This document shows, one piece after another, positions 36,695 through 44,964 of a stretch of 64,000 nt of DNA. The notes under the pieces were generated by a model. The model saw nothing but the letters and a program-made list of their open reading frames with translations, had not been told where the DNA came from and ran no database searches. Source of the DNA: Magnetovibrio blakemorei (GTDB lineage Bacteria; Pseudomonadota; Alphaproteobacteria; Rhodospirillales; Magnetovibrionaceae); contig NZ_MCGG01000025.1 of the NCBI RefSeq assembly GCF_001746755.1, positions 62,001 through 126,000 on the forward strand, written 5' to 3'. Within the stretch, counting starts at the first letter, position 1. The number at the start of each line of letters is the position of its first letter. A program made the position numbers and the translations under genes.

Positions 36695-37342
36695 ATGAAA
36701 CACTTCATTCGCACGTCTCTCCCTACCTTGTTGCTGGTTGGCTTGGTCGCCGCGTGCGCGTCTGCACCGCCCGCGCCGGAAGACGCGTTTTATCGCTTGA
36801 GTCCGCGCGCCGCCGCTCCGCTTGCCGGGACGCCAGTATTGAAGGGCGCCATCGAAGTGGATCGCTTCGTTGCGTCGGGCTCGTTGGCAAATCGTCCGGT
36901 ATTGTTCGTCGAAGCGGGTTCCAATGCGGTCAGTGAATATCATTATCACTTCTGGATCGAAGCGCCGCCCATCTTGCTGCAAAATGCCTTGGTGTCCTAT
37001 TTGCGGTCTGCGGGCGTTGCCGAACGGGTCGCGACCCCGGAAATGCGGGACACCCCCGATTATACGGTGCGAGGGCGCTTGATGCGTTTGGAAACCCTGG
37101 TTGGCGAGACGCCCAAAGGGGTCGTGGAATTTGAGCTGAGCTTGCGCCGCGAAAGCGATGGCGCGTTGTTGGTGTTGGGTGAATATTCATCCGAAGTGCC
37201 TTCCACCTCCAATGGCGTGAAGGCGGATGTCTTGGCTATTGAAAAAGCCGCCAACAACGCCTTTCACGATTTTGTTGCGGACATTCAGGCTCAAGGCATG
37301 GAAATTCAGGGGTCACAAACTCGGGGAGCAGAGGCAAAGTGA
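36695..37342 (+). CDS. ABC-type transport auxiliary lipoprotein (PqiC/DUF330-like)
   Basis: 215 residues with a lipoprotein signal ending in LVAACASAPP. The mature domain (about 30-195) has the FYRLSPRA start, IEVDRFVASGSLANRPVLFVE and the conserved SEYHYHFWIEAPP stretch. These outer-membrane-linked lipoproteins accompany MCE transporters of the Mla/Pqi type and may connect MlaD to the outer membrane. It lies 12 bases after mlaD and overlaps the methyltransferase gene by 4 bases. Confidence 0.88.
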   Translation: MKHFIRTSLPTLLLVGLVAACASAPPAPEDAFYRLSPRAAAPLAGTPVLKGAIEVDRFVASGSLANRPVLFVEAGSNAVSEYHYHFWIEAPPILLQNALVSYLRSAGVAERVATPEMRDTPDYTVRGRLMRLETLVGETPKGVVEFELSLRRESDGALLVLGEYSSEVPSTSNGVKADVLAIEKAANNAFHDFVADIQAQGMEIQGSQTRGAEAK

Positions 37343-38697
37343 GCCGCCCTTCCAAACCCAGGCCGGGTGGCGGGCGCGGTCCAAAAGGACGGCGCAAGCG
37401 TCCTGACGCCAAAGCCCCATCCCTGACGGTCCAAGTGAGCATCGACAAACTTGGTGCACAGGGTGATGGCTTGGCGAAAGCCAGCATTTTGTCACGCCCC
37501 CAAACCCTCTACATTGCGGGCGCGCTGCCCGGTGAAGTGGTGTTGGCGCAGACCGTTTCCAAACGCGGTGATGGCTTGGTGGCCCAATTGATCGAGGTTC
37601 AGCAGGCCAGTCCGCTGCGCAAGGAACCGGGCTGCCCGCATTTTAACACCTGCGGGGGATGCGCGCTTCAACACCTTGAACTCAATGCTTACGCAGCTTT
37701 TAAGCGCGACCGGGTGGTGCAGGCGTTGGTCCAGCGGGGTTTTCAAAACCCACCTGTGACCGAACCGATTTTGACCGGTGAAGGGACCCGCAGGCGGGTG
37801 ATCTTCACGGCGCAAAAACGCGGCAAGCTGGTTCTGTTCGGCTATAACGCCCATGCCAGTCACGACATTGTCGCGGTGAACCGTTGCCCATTGTTGGTCG
37901 ACAGCCTCAATGCTTTGATTGAGCCGCTGAACCAAGCGCTGAACTCCATCTTGAAAGACGGCGAGCGCACCCGCGTTCATGTGACGGCGTGTGAAAATGG
38001 CGCGGATGTGATGATCGAAGGCTCCGAAACGCCGGGGTTGGCGGCGCGTGAAGCCTTGGCCACGTTTGTTCAAAGCACCGATGCGGTGCGGGTCAGTTGG
38101 AAAGAAGACGGCCAGAACCCTGAGCCCATTGCGCAAGAAAGCCCGCCGATGATTTATTTGTCGGGGGTTCCCGTGGAATTGCCTCCGGGGGCGTTTTTGC
38201 AGGCCAGCGTCGAAGGGGAGCACGCCATTCGCGATGCGGTTTTGGCGGGTATTGGACCCAAGGCCGGCCGTGTGGCTGACTTGTATTGCGGCTTGGGCAG
38301 TTTTTCCATTCCCTTGGCGCAGCAAGTCATCGTCGATGCGGTGGACGCGACGGAGGCCCCGGTCAAGGCCCTGGAACGCGCCGCCGGACGGGCTGGGTTG
38401 GGCGGGCGGGTGAAGGCTCAGGTGCGCGATCTGGATCGGCAGCCCTTTGATGGCAAAGAGCTGGCGAAGTTTGACGCGGTGGTGTTCGATCCACCGCGCT
38501 CAGGTGCCGCTGAACAGGTTTCTCGCTTGGCCGGCGCCGATGTGGACCGCGTTGTGGGGGTGTCGTGCAATCCGGCAACGTTTGCTCGCGATGCCCGCAT
38601 TTTGGTGGACGGCGGCTATGAATTGTTGTCGGTCCAACCCATTGACCAGTTCACCTATAGCCCGCATGTGGAGTTGGTGGCGCATTTTTCGCGTTAG
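37339..38697 (+). CDS. Class I SAM-dependent RNA methyltransferase (RlmD/TrmA family)
   Basis: 452 residues. An N-terminal TRAM-like domain is followed by the 4Fe-4S site (GCPHFNTCGGCALQHL, near residue 98, plus NRCPLL near residue 180), the SAM-binding domain (ADLYCGLGSFSIPLA) and the catalytic Cys in VVGVSCNPATFARD (about residue 411). Such enzymes make 5-methyluridine in 23S rRNA, often U1939. Which uridine this one targets cannot be told from sequence. A basic N-terminal tail (RPGGGRGPKGRRKRP) precedes the domain. It starts at GTG overlapping the upstream stop. Confidence 0.9.
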   Translation: MSRPSKPRPGGGRGPKGRRKRPDAKAPSLTVQVSIDKLGAQGDGLAKASILSRPQTLYIAGALPGEVVLAQTVSKRGDGLVAQLIEVQQASPLRKEPGCPHFNTCGGCALQHLELNAYAAFKRDRVVQALVQRGFQNPPVTEPILTGEGTRRRVIFTAQKRGKLVLFGYNAHASHDIVAVNRCPLLVDSLNALIEPLNQALNSILKDGERTRVHVTACENGADVMIEGSETPGLAAREALATFVQSTDAVRVSWKEDGQNPEPIAQESPPMIYLSGVPVELPPGAFLQASVEGEHAIRDAVLAGIGPKAGRVADLYCGLGSFSIPLAQQVIVDAVDATEAPVKALERAAGRAGLGGRVKAQVRDLDRQPFDGKELAKFDAVVFDPPRSGAAEQVSRLAGADVDRVVGVSCNPATFARDARILVDGGYELLSVQPIDQFTYSPHVELVAHFSR

Positions 38698-38836
38698 CCT
38701 GCACGTCATAAATTTACAAATCAACACGGCTATATTATACCAAGCCCAGGTCAGCTAAGCCCCAATACCGTTGACCTGTTGTGACCTCCCCCCATAGCCA
38801 TAAATACGGCCTGCAAAAGCAAGAATTGAGGACACA

Positions 38837-41779
38837 ATGGTGCACCCCACGAAAACGGCTGCAACGTCAGCGATAACCACCGACGCCTTTCGCGATTCAG
38901 AAAAGAAGATTTTGCCCGGTGCGTGCGACCTGCGTGACGAACTGGCCGATCGGCTGGTCCTCTTTCAGCGCGAAGCACGGGAAAATCATCTGCAATCCCC
39001 GACCCGGCGGATGGCCCTGCACGTTTCGTGTTTGGCCCAAGACGGCCAGGTATCGGTTAGCGATCTGTCCGACTTGGTGCGGTTGCTGACCATCAACGCG
39101 TTTAAATATCGTTCGGAACGCCTGCGTGCTTATGTCGGTGAAATCGATCGTGAACGCAACGAAGCCACGTTGCGCACCCTGTTTCAGGACTTGGCGTGTC
39201 AGGACGGCAAAACCGTTTCGTTCGACGCGTTTAAGGCCCGTGTTGAGCGCGAAGTGTTTGGCATCGTCATCACCGCACACCCGACCTTTACGGTGTCACA
39301 AGACCTAACTTGTGCCGAGGCCACCTTGGCGGCGGGGCGCGGGGTGGACGGCGTGCCGTTATCGTCTGCCGACCTGGATGCGCTGGTCAGAACCATCGCC
39401 GAAAAACCCCACGGTACCCCTGATCAAATCGGACTGGATGATGAACAACGCTTTGCCCTTATGGCGATTGGCAACATTCACAAGGCGTTGCGGCGGATTT
39501 ATGCGGTGGTGTTTGACGTGGCCAGGGATTTGTACCCCGATCAGTGGCAGACCCTCACCCCGCGTCTTTTGACCGTCGCCAGCTGGGTGGGCTACGATTT
39601 GGATGGCCGCGCCGACATTCGCTGGTCGGATTCTTTGTCCATGCGCATGGACGTGGAGCGTTTGGCATTGGAAGGCTATCTGCACAGCCTTGCCGATATC
39701 GGTGGGGCTGAAGTCGCCCCCGCCCAAGCGATGCTGCAAACGGCTCTCGATAACTTGGCTGCCGACATGGAGCGCCTCAAACTCAACCCCGATAACGCCG
39801 ATGAAGTTGGTGCGTTCAGCCGGACTCTGTCGGCCAGCCTTGAGCACCGCTTGGTGAACATCGCCCAAGTTACGGATATGCTGACGAACGCCATCAACGG
39901 GGGTGCGGCCAAAACGGCGGAGCTGGCGGTGCTGCGCGCCGAAATGGCGAATTTTGGCTTGGCCTTTGCGCACACCCATATGCGCATCAACGCGACCCAG
40001 CTGACCAACGCCGTGCGTCACGATATCGACATCACCACGTCGCCGGAAGATCCTGCCAACCGGCGGCGCTATTTGGTGGAAATATCGGCCCTGCTGGACA
40101 AGGTTCAGCCCGTCAAAATCAACTTTGGCACCATGATGAATGAACGCGCCACCGCCAAGCGGGTGTTTATGTTGGTGGCGAAGTTTTTGAAGTACGTCGA
40201 CGCTGCGGAACCGGTACGGTTTTTGATTGCCGAATGCAACACGCCCTTTACGGTTCTGACGGCGTTGTATTTTGCCAAGCTGTTTGGGGTTGCCGACAAG
40301 ATCGACATTTCACCCTTGTTTGAAACCGGGGTGGCGTTGGATCAAGGTCACGAAATCATTGCGGAACTGCTCAAAAACCCAACCTACGTGGACTATGTCA
40401 AAACCCGCGGGCGCATTTGCATGCAGACGGGCTTTTCCGATGCGGGGCGTTATATTGGGCAGGTTCCGGCGTCTTTGGCCATCGAACGCATTCGCATTAA
40501 ATTGGCCAAGAGCATGCAAAAAAGCGGCGTTGATGGCGTTGATTTGCTGATTTTTGACACCCACGGTGAATCCATTGGCCGGGGCGCGCATCCGTTGAGT
40601 TTTGCCGACCGGTTGGACTACACCTATCCGCCCCACGCGCGGGCGTGCTTTAAAAATGCGGGCATTCACGTCAAGCAAGAGGTGAGCTTCCAAGGCGGTG
40701 ATGGTTATGTCTACTTCTCCCACCCCGACCTGGCGTTCGCCACCGTGTGTCGGTTGATCGAACATGCCCTGTCCGAGCCCAAGAATACGGGCTCATTGGA
40801 TGTGTTTTACGAAGACACCGATTATTCGTTGGATTACTTCATGACGGTGAAGGGATTTAATGAACGGCTGATGGAAAATGCCAATTACGCCGCGACCTTG
40901 AACTTGTTTGGCACCAACCTGTTGTATCCGACCGGATCGCGCAAGGTGAAGCGCCAGCACGAAGGCGGTGCCCAGGTGGACCTGGAACACCCCAGCCAAG
41001 TGCGGGCCATTCCCCACAACGCGATTTTGCAGCAGCTCGGTTATTTTTCCAACACCATCAGCGGCCACGGCAAAGCCATGGCCAAAGACTTAGATCGATT
41101 TGTCGAAATTTTTCAGCTTTCCGACAGATGTCGCCGTTTCACCGCCATGGTGGCGTTTGCCCGCCACCTGTCCAACTTGGACGCTTTGCATGGCTATGTG
41201 TCTTTGTTCGATCCTGCCATCTGGTTGCGTCGTGCGGCGATTGAACCCAATGCAAAACGCGCCGAGCAGATGCAGACGCTGGCCAATATGCTGCGTCATT
41301 CCAGTCGTCACGAAAAGGTTAACCGGGTGTACCGGATTTTCTTGAACGACACCTTGTATCTGGACCAAGGCCTGAAAGCTGTGGGCGCGGATCAAATGCT
41401 GCCTGAATTGGTGGATGAGTGTTATCCCGACTTGCTGTTGTTGCATGCGGTGCGCATTGCGTTGATCCATGAAATGTTTCTTATTGTGGCGCGTTTGCCG
41501 AAATTTTCTGATCGCTACGATACGTCGTCCGATGACTTGGTGAATGAACTGTTGAACTTAGATGTTGAACACGCGCTGGGCGTGCTGCGTCAAGCCTTTC
41601 CGGTGTCCGGTGTGCCTGCGGATGCAAAGGCCTTCGGCGAGGAATCCACCTACCGTACGGGTGATGAGCGTGGCTATGAAAAAGAGCATCGTGAACTGTT
41701 TGAGCCTCTCGAACAGCTCTATGACCTCACCCGTCGCATTTCCATCGCAGTTGCACACATGTCTGGCGCGGTGGGCTAA
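38837..41779 (+). CDS. Phosphoenolpyruvate carboxylase homologue, divergent
   Basis: 980 residues, close to the family length. The overall layout of PEP carboxylase is recognisable: VITAHPTFTVSQ holds the catalytic His near residue 147 (family TAHPTE), GYDLDGRADI stands for GGDRDGNP, and SRKVKRQHEGG...VRAIPHNAILQQ stands for the glycine loop. Two essential loops are altered: FSDAGRYIG replaces GYSDSAKDAG, and FDTHGESIGRGAHP replaces FHGRGGSIGRGGAP, losing one catalytic Arg. Activity as PEP carboxylase (PEP plus bicarbonate to oxaloacetate) is therefore uncertain. It stands alone on the plus strand. Confidence 0.8.
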   Translation: MVHPTKTAATSAITTDAFRDSEKKILPGACDLRDELADRLVLFQREARENHLQSPTRRMALHVSCLAQDGQVSVSDLSDLVRLLTINAFKYRSERLRAYVGEIDRERNEATLRTLFQDLACQDGKTVSFDAFKARVEREVFGIVITAHPTFTVSQDLTCAEATLAAGRGVDGVPLSSADLDALVRTIAEKPHGTPDQIGLDDEQRFALMAIGNIHKALRRIYAVVFDVARDLYPDQWQTLTPRLLTVASWVGYDLDGRADIRWSDSLSMRMDVERLALEGYLHSLADIGGAEVAPAQAMLQTALDNLAADMERLKLNPDNADEVGAFSRTLSASLEHRLVNIAQVTDMLTNAINGGAAKTAELAVLRAEMANFGLAFAHTHMRINATQLTNAVRHDIDITTSPEDPANRRRYLVEISALLDKVQPVKINFGTMMNERATAKRVFMLVAKFLKYVDAAEPVRFLIAECNTPFTVLTALYFAKLFGVADKIDISPLFETGVALDQGHEIIAELLKNPTYVDYVKTRGRICMQTGFSDAGRYIGQVPASLAIERIRIKLAKSMQKSGVDGVDLLIFDTHGESIGRGAHPLSFADRLDYTYPPHARACFKNAGIHVKQEVSFQGGDGYVYFSHPDLAFATVCRLIEHALSEPKNTGSLDVFYEDTDYSLDYFMTVKGFNERLMENANYAATLNLFGTNLLYPTGSRKVKRQHEGGAQVDLEHPSQVRAIPHNAILQQLGYFSNTISGHGKAMAKDLDRFVEIFQLSDRCRRFTAMVAFARHLSNLDALHGYVSLFDPAIWLRRAAIEPNAKRAEQMQTLANMLRHSSRHEKVNRVYRIFLNDTLYLDQGLKAVGADQMLPELVDECYPDLLLLHAVRIALIHEMFLIVARLPKFSDRYDTSSDDLVNELLNLDVEHALGVLRQAFPVSGVPADAKAFGEESTYRTGDERGYEKEHRELFEPLEQLYDLTRRISIAVAHMSGAVG

Positions 41780-41939
41780 GTTCCCAATTTCATTTGTAAA
41801 ATTATTGGATGTCTTTGTGAAAATTAGGGAATTGTGCAGTGCGGTATATTATCCTTTCAATATATATGGATAAACTGAAATAATTCTCTATTATAGTCGG
41901 ACTGGGACATAAAAACTTTTAGAGAAGAGGTAACCCAAC

Positions 41940-42374
41940 ATGAAAATTTCGACGATCCTTCTGCGCAAAGGTGCCAACGTGATTTCATTGCGTCCTGAAG
42001 ACACCGTGCAAACCGCATCGGCCATTTTGACGATCAATAAAATTGGTGCGTTACCGGTGCGAAATAGCGCTGAAGAATTGGTTGGCATTTTGTCCGAACG
42101 TGACATCGTTAAAGGCATGCATCAAATGGGGGCGGCCTGCATCAATTCTTTGGTGCAAGATTTGATGTCGACGAAAGTGACGACCTGTACTGAAGACGAA
42201 GATGTGCAAAGCGTTCAGCAAAAAATGCACAATGGCCGCTTCCGCCATATTCCGGTGATCAAAGAAGGCAAACTCATTGGCGTGATCAGCCAGGGTGACG
42301 TGATGCACATGTGCATCGAACAAGCGCAAACCGAAGCCAGCGTGATGCGCGAACTCGCCATCGCACGCGGCTAA
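41940..42374 (+). CDS. Two-CBS-domain protein
   Basis: 144 residues made of two CBS motifs (about 8-60 and 75-130; NKIGALPVRNSAEELVGILS and GRFRHIPVIKEGKLIGVISQ). Each ends in the typical SERDIVKG or SQGDVMHM. Such stand-alone pairs bind adenosine nucleotides or NADH and regulate partners; the target is unknown. Expressed as a single gene, with a GAGG-type ribosome site (GAGAAGAGGTAACCCAAC) before its ATG. Confidence 0.93.
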   Translation: MKISTILLRKGANVISLRPEDTVQTASAILTINKIGALPVRNSAEELVGILSERDIVKGMHQMGAACINSLVQDLMSTKVTTCTEDEDVQSVQQKMHNGRFRHIPVIKEGKLIGVISQGDVMHMCIEQAQTEASVMRELAIARG

Positions 42375-42420
42375 GACAAACCCGGTTTCACGCTCAAAAA
42401 AACGATTCCAAACGAAAATA

Positions 42421-42446
42421 CGGCGCGGTGCCCCAGCCCCGCGCCG
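42421..42446. terminator. Likely terminator between the CBS and DUF2312 genes
   Basis: An 8-bp GC stem CGGCGCGG / CCGCGCCG with a ten-base loop lies between convergent genes. The minus-strand side is followed by TATTTTCG, the plus side by ATTTGCG, so it suits the DUF2312 gene better. Confidence 0.5.
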
Positions 42447-42485
42447 ATTTGCGTTGTTTGGTCTTCTGTCATTAACGACGGATGA

Positions 42486-42728
42486 TCACATCCCCAGCGC
42501 GCGTTTGTAGACGTCGAGCAGGTCTTCTTGTTCTTGGCGTTCTGAAACGTCCATTTTGCGCAGACGCACGATTTGGCGCAGGATTTTAACGTCGAAGCCG
42601 GTGCCTTTGGCTTCGGAATAGACTTCGCGGATGTCCGCAGCCAGAGCGGCTTTTTCTTCTTCCAGGCGCTCGATGCGTTCGATGAAAGAGCGTAAACGGT
42701 CGCCGGCAATGCCACCAACGTCGGTCAT
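42486..42728 (-). CDS. DUF2312 / GapR-type nucleoid-associated protein
   Basis: 80 residues from [15 protein letters not shown]. The family core is [20 protein letters not shown] followed by [25 protein letters not shown] and [12 protein letters not shown]. In Caulobacter GapR binds overtwisted DNA ahead of replication and transcription. The length and the final ALGM are typical. A longer frame upstream to 42779 lacks family support. Confidence 0.93.
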   Translation of the reverse strand: MTDVGGIAGDRLRSFIERIERLEEEKAALAADIREVYSEAKGTGFDVKILRQIVRLRKMDVSERQEQEDLLDVYKRALGM

Positions 42729-42823
42729 GGTGAAGTCCTTTTCTACCCTGTTGCAACATGAGCTGTTGGGCTGGACCATAACCGGGGCGAAATGCGCCGT
42801 CTATGTGGAAAACTTGGGGATAA

Positions 42824-43960
42824 CTATAGATCTTCCACGGTGGTTGAGATCAGCCAATCGACAACTGATTTAAAGGCCTCTTCGTCGGAGGCGCCAACAC
42901 CCTTGGCCGTGTCAAAGACCGCGCATTGTTCGTGTGCGCTGGTTGATACGTTTAAGATGGTGGGGATGTGGGCGAGCTCATCGACGCAATTTAAAGCCTC
43001 GGCGTCTTCGGCCAAGATGTTGAGCAATTCATCGATCAACTCATGAAACGGCACCATTTCTCCGCGACCAAAGTCAATCATGCCTTCATCGATGCCATAG
43101 CGTTGCGCTCGCCAGCGGTTTTCATTGATCAGCATATTGGCGTAAATGCGCCAGCGTTGGTTGCCCCGGCGTAAGCGGTACAGCATGCGCAAGATGCACT
43201 GAAACAGCGCCGCGATGGCGGTGGCGTCTTTGAGTCGGGTGCACACGTCGGTGATGCGCATTTCCAGGGTGGGAAACTTCGCCGAGGGGCGCAAATCCCA
43301 CCACAGCATGGAGGCGTCGGGAATGACACCAACCTTGATCAAGATATCGACGTGACGCTGGTATTCGGTGAAGGTGTCGAAATGACACGGCAAGCCGCTG
43401 CGCGGCAATTCATCAAAAACGCTGAGGCGATAAGATTTTAACCCGGTGTTGGCTCCGCGCCAAAACGGCGATGAGGTCGATAATGCCAGCAGATGGGGCA
43501 AAAAATAGCTGGCCTGGTTCAACAGATCGATGCGCAGGTCGTCGTCATCAATGCCAACGTGCACGTGCATGCCGCAAATCAGCAAGCGCCGCGCGACTCC
43601 TTGCATGGCGTCGGCCAGTTCGTTGTAGCGCTGCTTGTCGGTGTGGACTTGATGGGACCATTCGGAAAATGGATGGGTGGATGCGGCAATGGGGGCTAAG
43701 CCAAAATCAGCGGCGACATCCGCGACGGTACGGCGCAGATAGGCCAATTGTCCGTGGGCTTCGCTGGCGCTGGCGCAGACGGTGGTGCCAACTTCGATTT
43801 GGGCTTTGAGAAACTCCGGACGCACCAAATCTTTGATGCGGTGCTCGAACGCGACCAGCATTTCGGACGGGGGTTCACTGGCCAAAGCCCGGGTTTGCGT
43901 ATCGACCAGCAGGTATTCTTCTTCGATGCCAATGGTGAAGCTGGGTTCTTTGACGGTCAT
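42824..43960 (-). CDS. Carboxylate-amine ligase of the GCS2 family (YbdK-like)
   Basis: 378 residues. The N-terminus carries FTIGIEEEYLLVD, the metal-binding start of glutamate-cysteine ligase family 2. Further motifs are MHVHVGIDDDDLRI, LRPSAKFPTLEMRITDVC and ENRWRAQRYGIDEG. Family members have weak gamma-glutamyl-cysteine ligase activity or unknown amine substrates. The ATG at 43960 follows GGAGGG by 8 bases. The next gene upstream on the same strand is an N-formylglutamate amidohydrolase, so a glutamate-related pathway is possible. Confidence 0.92.
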   Translation of the reverse strand: MTVKEPSFTIGIEEEYLLVDTQTRALASEPPSEMLVAFEHRIKDLVRPEFLKAQIEVGTTVCASASEAHGQLAYLRRTVADVAADFGLAPIAASTHPFSEWSHQVHTDKQRYNELADAMQGVARRLLICGMHVHVGIDDDDLRIDLLNQASYFLPHLLALSTSSPFWRGANTGLKSYRLSVFDELPRSGLPCHFDTFTEYQRHVDILIKVGVIPDASMLWWDLRPSAKFPTLEMRITDVCTRLKDATAIAALFQCILRMLYRLRRGNQRWRIYANMLINENRWRAQRYGIDEGMIDFGRGEMVPFHELIDELLNILAEDAEALNCVDELAHIPTILNVSTSAHEQCAVFDTAKGVGASDEEAFKSVVDWLISTTVEDL

Positions 43961-43996
43961 TGCATTGGACCCTCCGCACAAATTCTTGTCTTCAGT

Positions 43997-44818
43997 TCAG
44001 TATGTCCGGACCTCAAACAGGCCGTCCAGGGCTAAAATGGGCCGCAGGGCATCGGCCAGTATATCGGCCCAATGGCTGGCGTCTTCAGGGGTTGCGCAAT
44101 GGTCTTGGCGAATTTCGACGGCGCAATTGGCGAGACCGCCCGCCCCCCCGTGGGTGTTGATGGTGTAAGCGATATCGCGGCCCGAATACGGTTCGTTGTC
44201 ACCAATGCGCAAGCCGTCCCAAAGGCCTAGATTTTCGATTAAGGGCACCGCCAAACGTGGATCGCGGTTCCACAACACACCAATATCCCAGATGCGGTCT
44301 TGGCCGTTCATGGTGGGGGTGAAGCTGTGAATGGAAAACACGGCTGGGGGCTTGTCGTCGCGCCGCCACAGCGCGGCGATTTCTCGATTAATGGCGGCGT
44401 GATAGGGAGTGTGCAAGGATTCGACCCGACACTGAACTTGTTCTTCGCTGAGGTCCTGGTTGCCGGGAATTAGGATGTTGTCACTGATGGTGGGAATGCA
44501 GCTCGGATCACTGGGCAGGCGGTTTACGTCGATGACAAGGCGTGAATAGGTGCTCATCACCGCACGTGCATTCAAACGGTCGGCCAAGCGGCGTGTGATC
44601 AGCTCCGCACCAATGTCATAGGCGATGTGTTTGTCAAAGTTCCCGTTCGCCAAACCCAGGTCGCCCAGAGCGCGGGGCACCCGACGGTTGGCGTGATCCG
44701 AAACGATGATCAGTGGAGCCTCGCCGCCCGGATTGTAAATTTCGAACGCGCCGCACTCATCGTCTCCCAAAAGGGCAAGGCTGCACTTGGGCGGGGTTTC
44801 TTCGATCAGTGTGCTCAT
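43997..44818 (-). CDS. N-formylglutamate amidohydrolase family protein
   Basis: 273 residues. Family motifs include LIIVSDHANRRVPRALG near residue 38, the DIGAELITRRLADRLNA stretch, SRLVIDVNRLPSDPSCIP and VFSIHSFTPTMNG. The enzyme class hydrolyses N-formyl-L-glutamate to formate and glutamate, the last step of one histidine degradation route. No hut genes are near, so the substrate here may be another N-acyl amino acid. It is 36 bases upstream of the GCS2 gene and probably co-transcribed with it. Confidence 0.92.
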   Translation of the reverse strand: MSTLIEETPPKCSLALLGDDECGAFEIYNPGGEAPLIIVSDHANRRVPRALGDLGLANGNFDKHIAYDIGAELITRRLADRLNARAVMSTYSRLVIDVNRLPSDPSCIPTISDNILIPGNQDLSEEQVQCRVESLHTPYHAAINREIAALWRRDDKPPAVFSIHSFTPTMNGQDRIWDIGVLWNRDPRLAVPLIENLGLWDGLRIGDNEPYSGRDIAYTINTHGGAGGLANCAVEIRQDHCATPEDASHWADILADALRPILALDGLFEVRTY

Positions 44819-44880
44819 GAGACCAGTATAGAAGATTTTCACCCCCGTGGGCACCGGGAATCAAACGTGGATCTGTCGGA

Positions 44881-44915
44881 CAAAAAAATGCACGCCCCGC
44901 AGGACGTGCATTTTT
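44881..44915 (-). terminator. Terminator after the membrane-anchored Gly/Tyr-rich protein gene
   Basis: A 7-bp stem ATGCACG / CGTGCAT with a ten-base loop is followed on the minus strand by seven T. A second hairpin (AAAAGCCG / CGGCTTTT, about 44928-44958) lies between it and the stop codon. Confidence 0.75.
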
Positions 44916-44964
44916 AAGAAAGAAACCAAAAGCCGATTTGTGTTTTCAGGCGGCTTTTGTTTTT

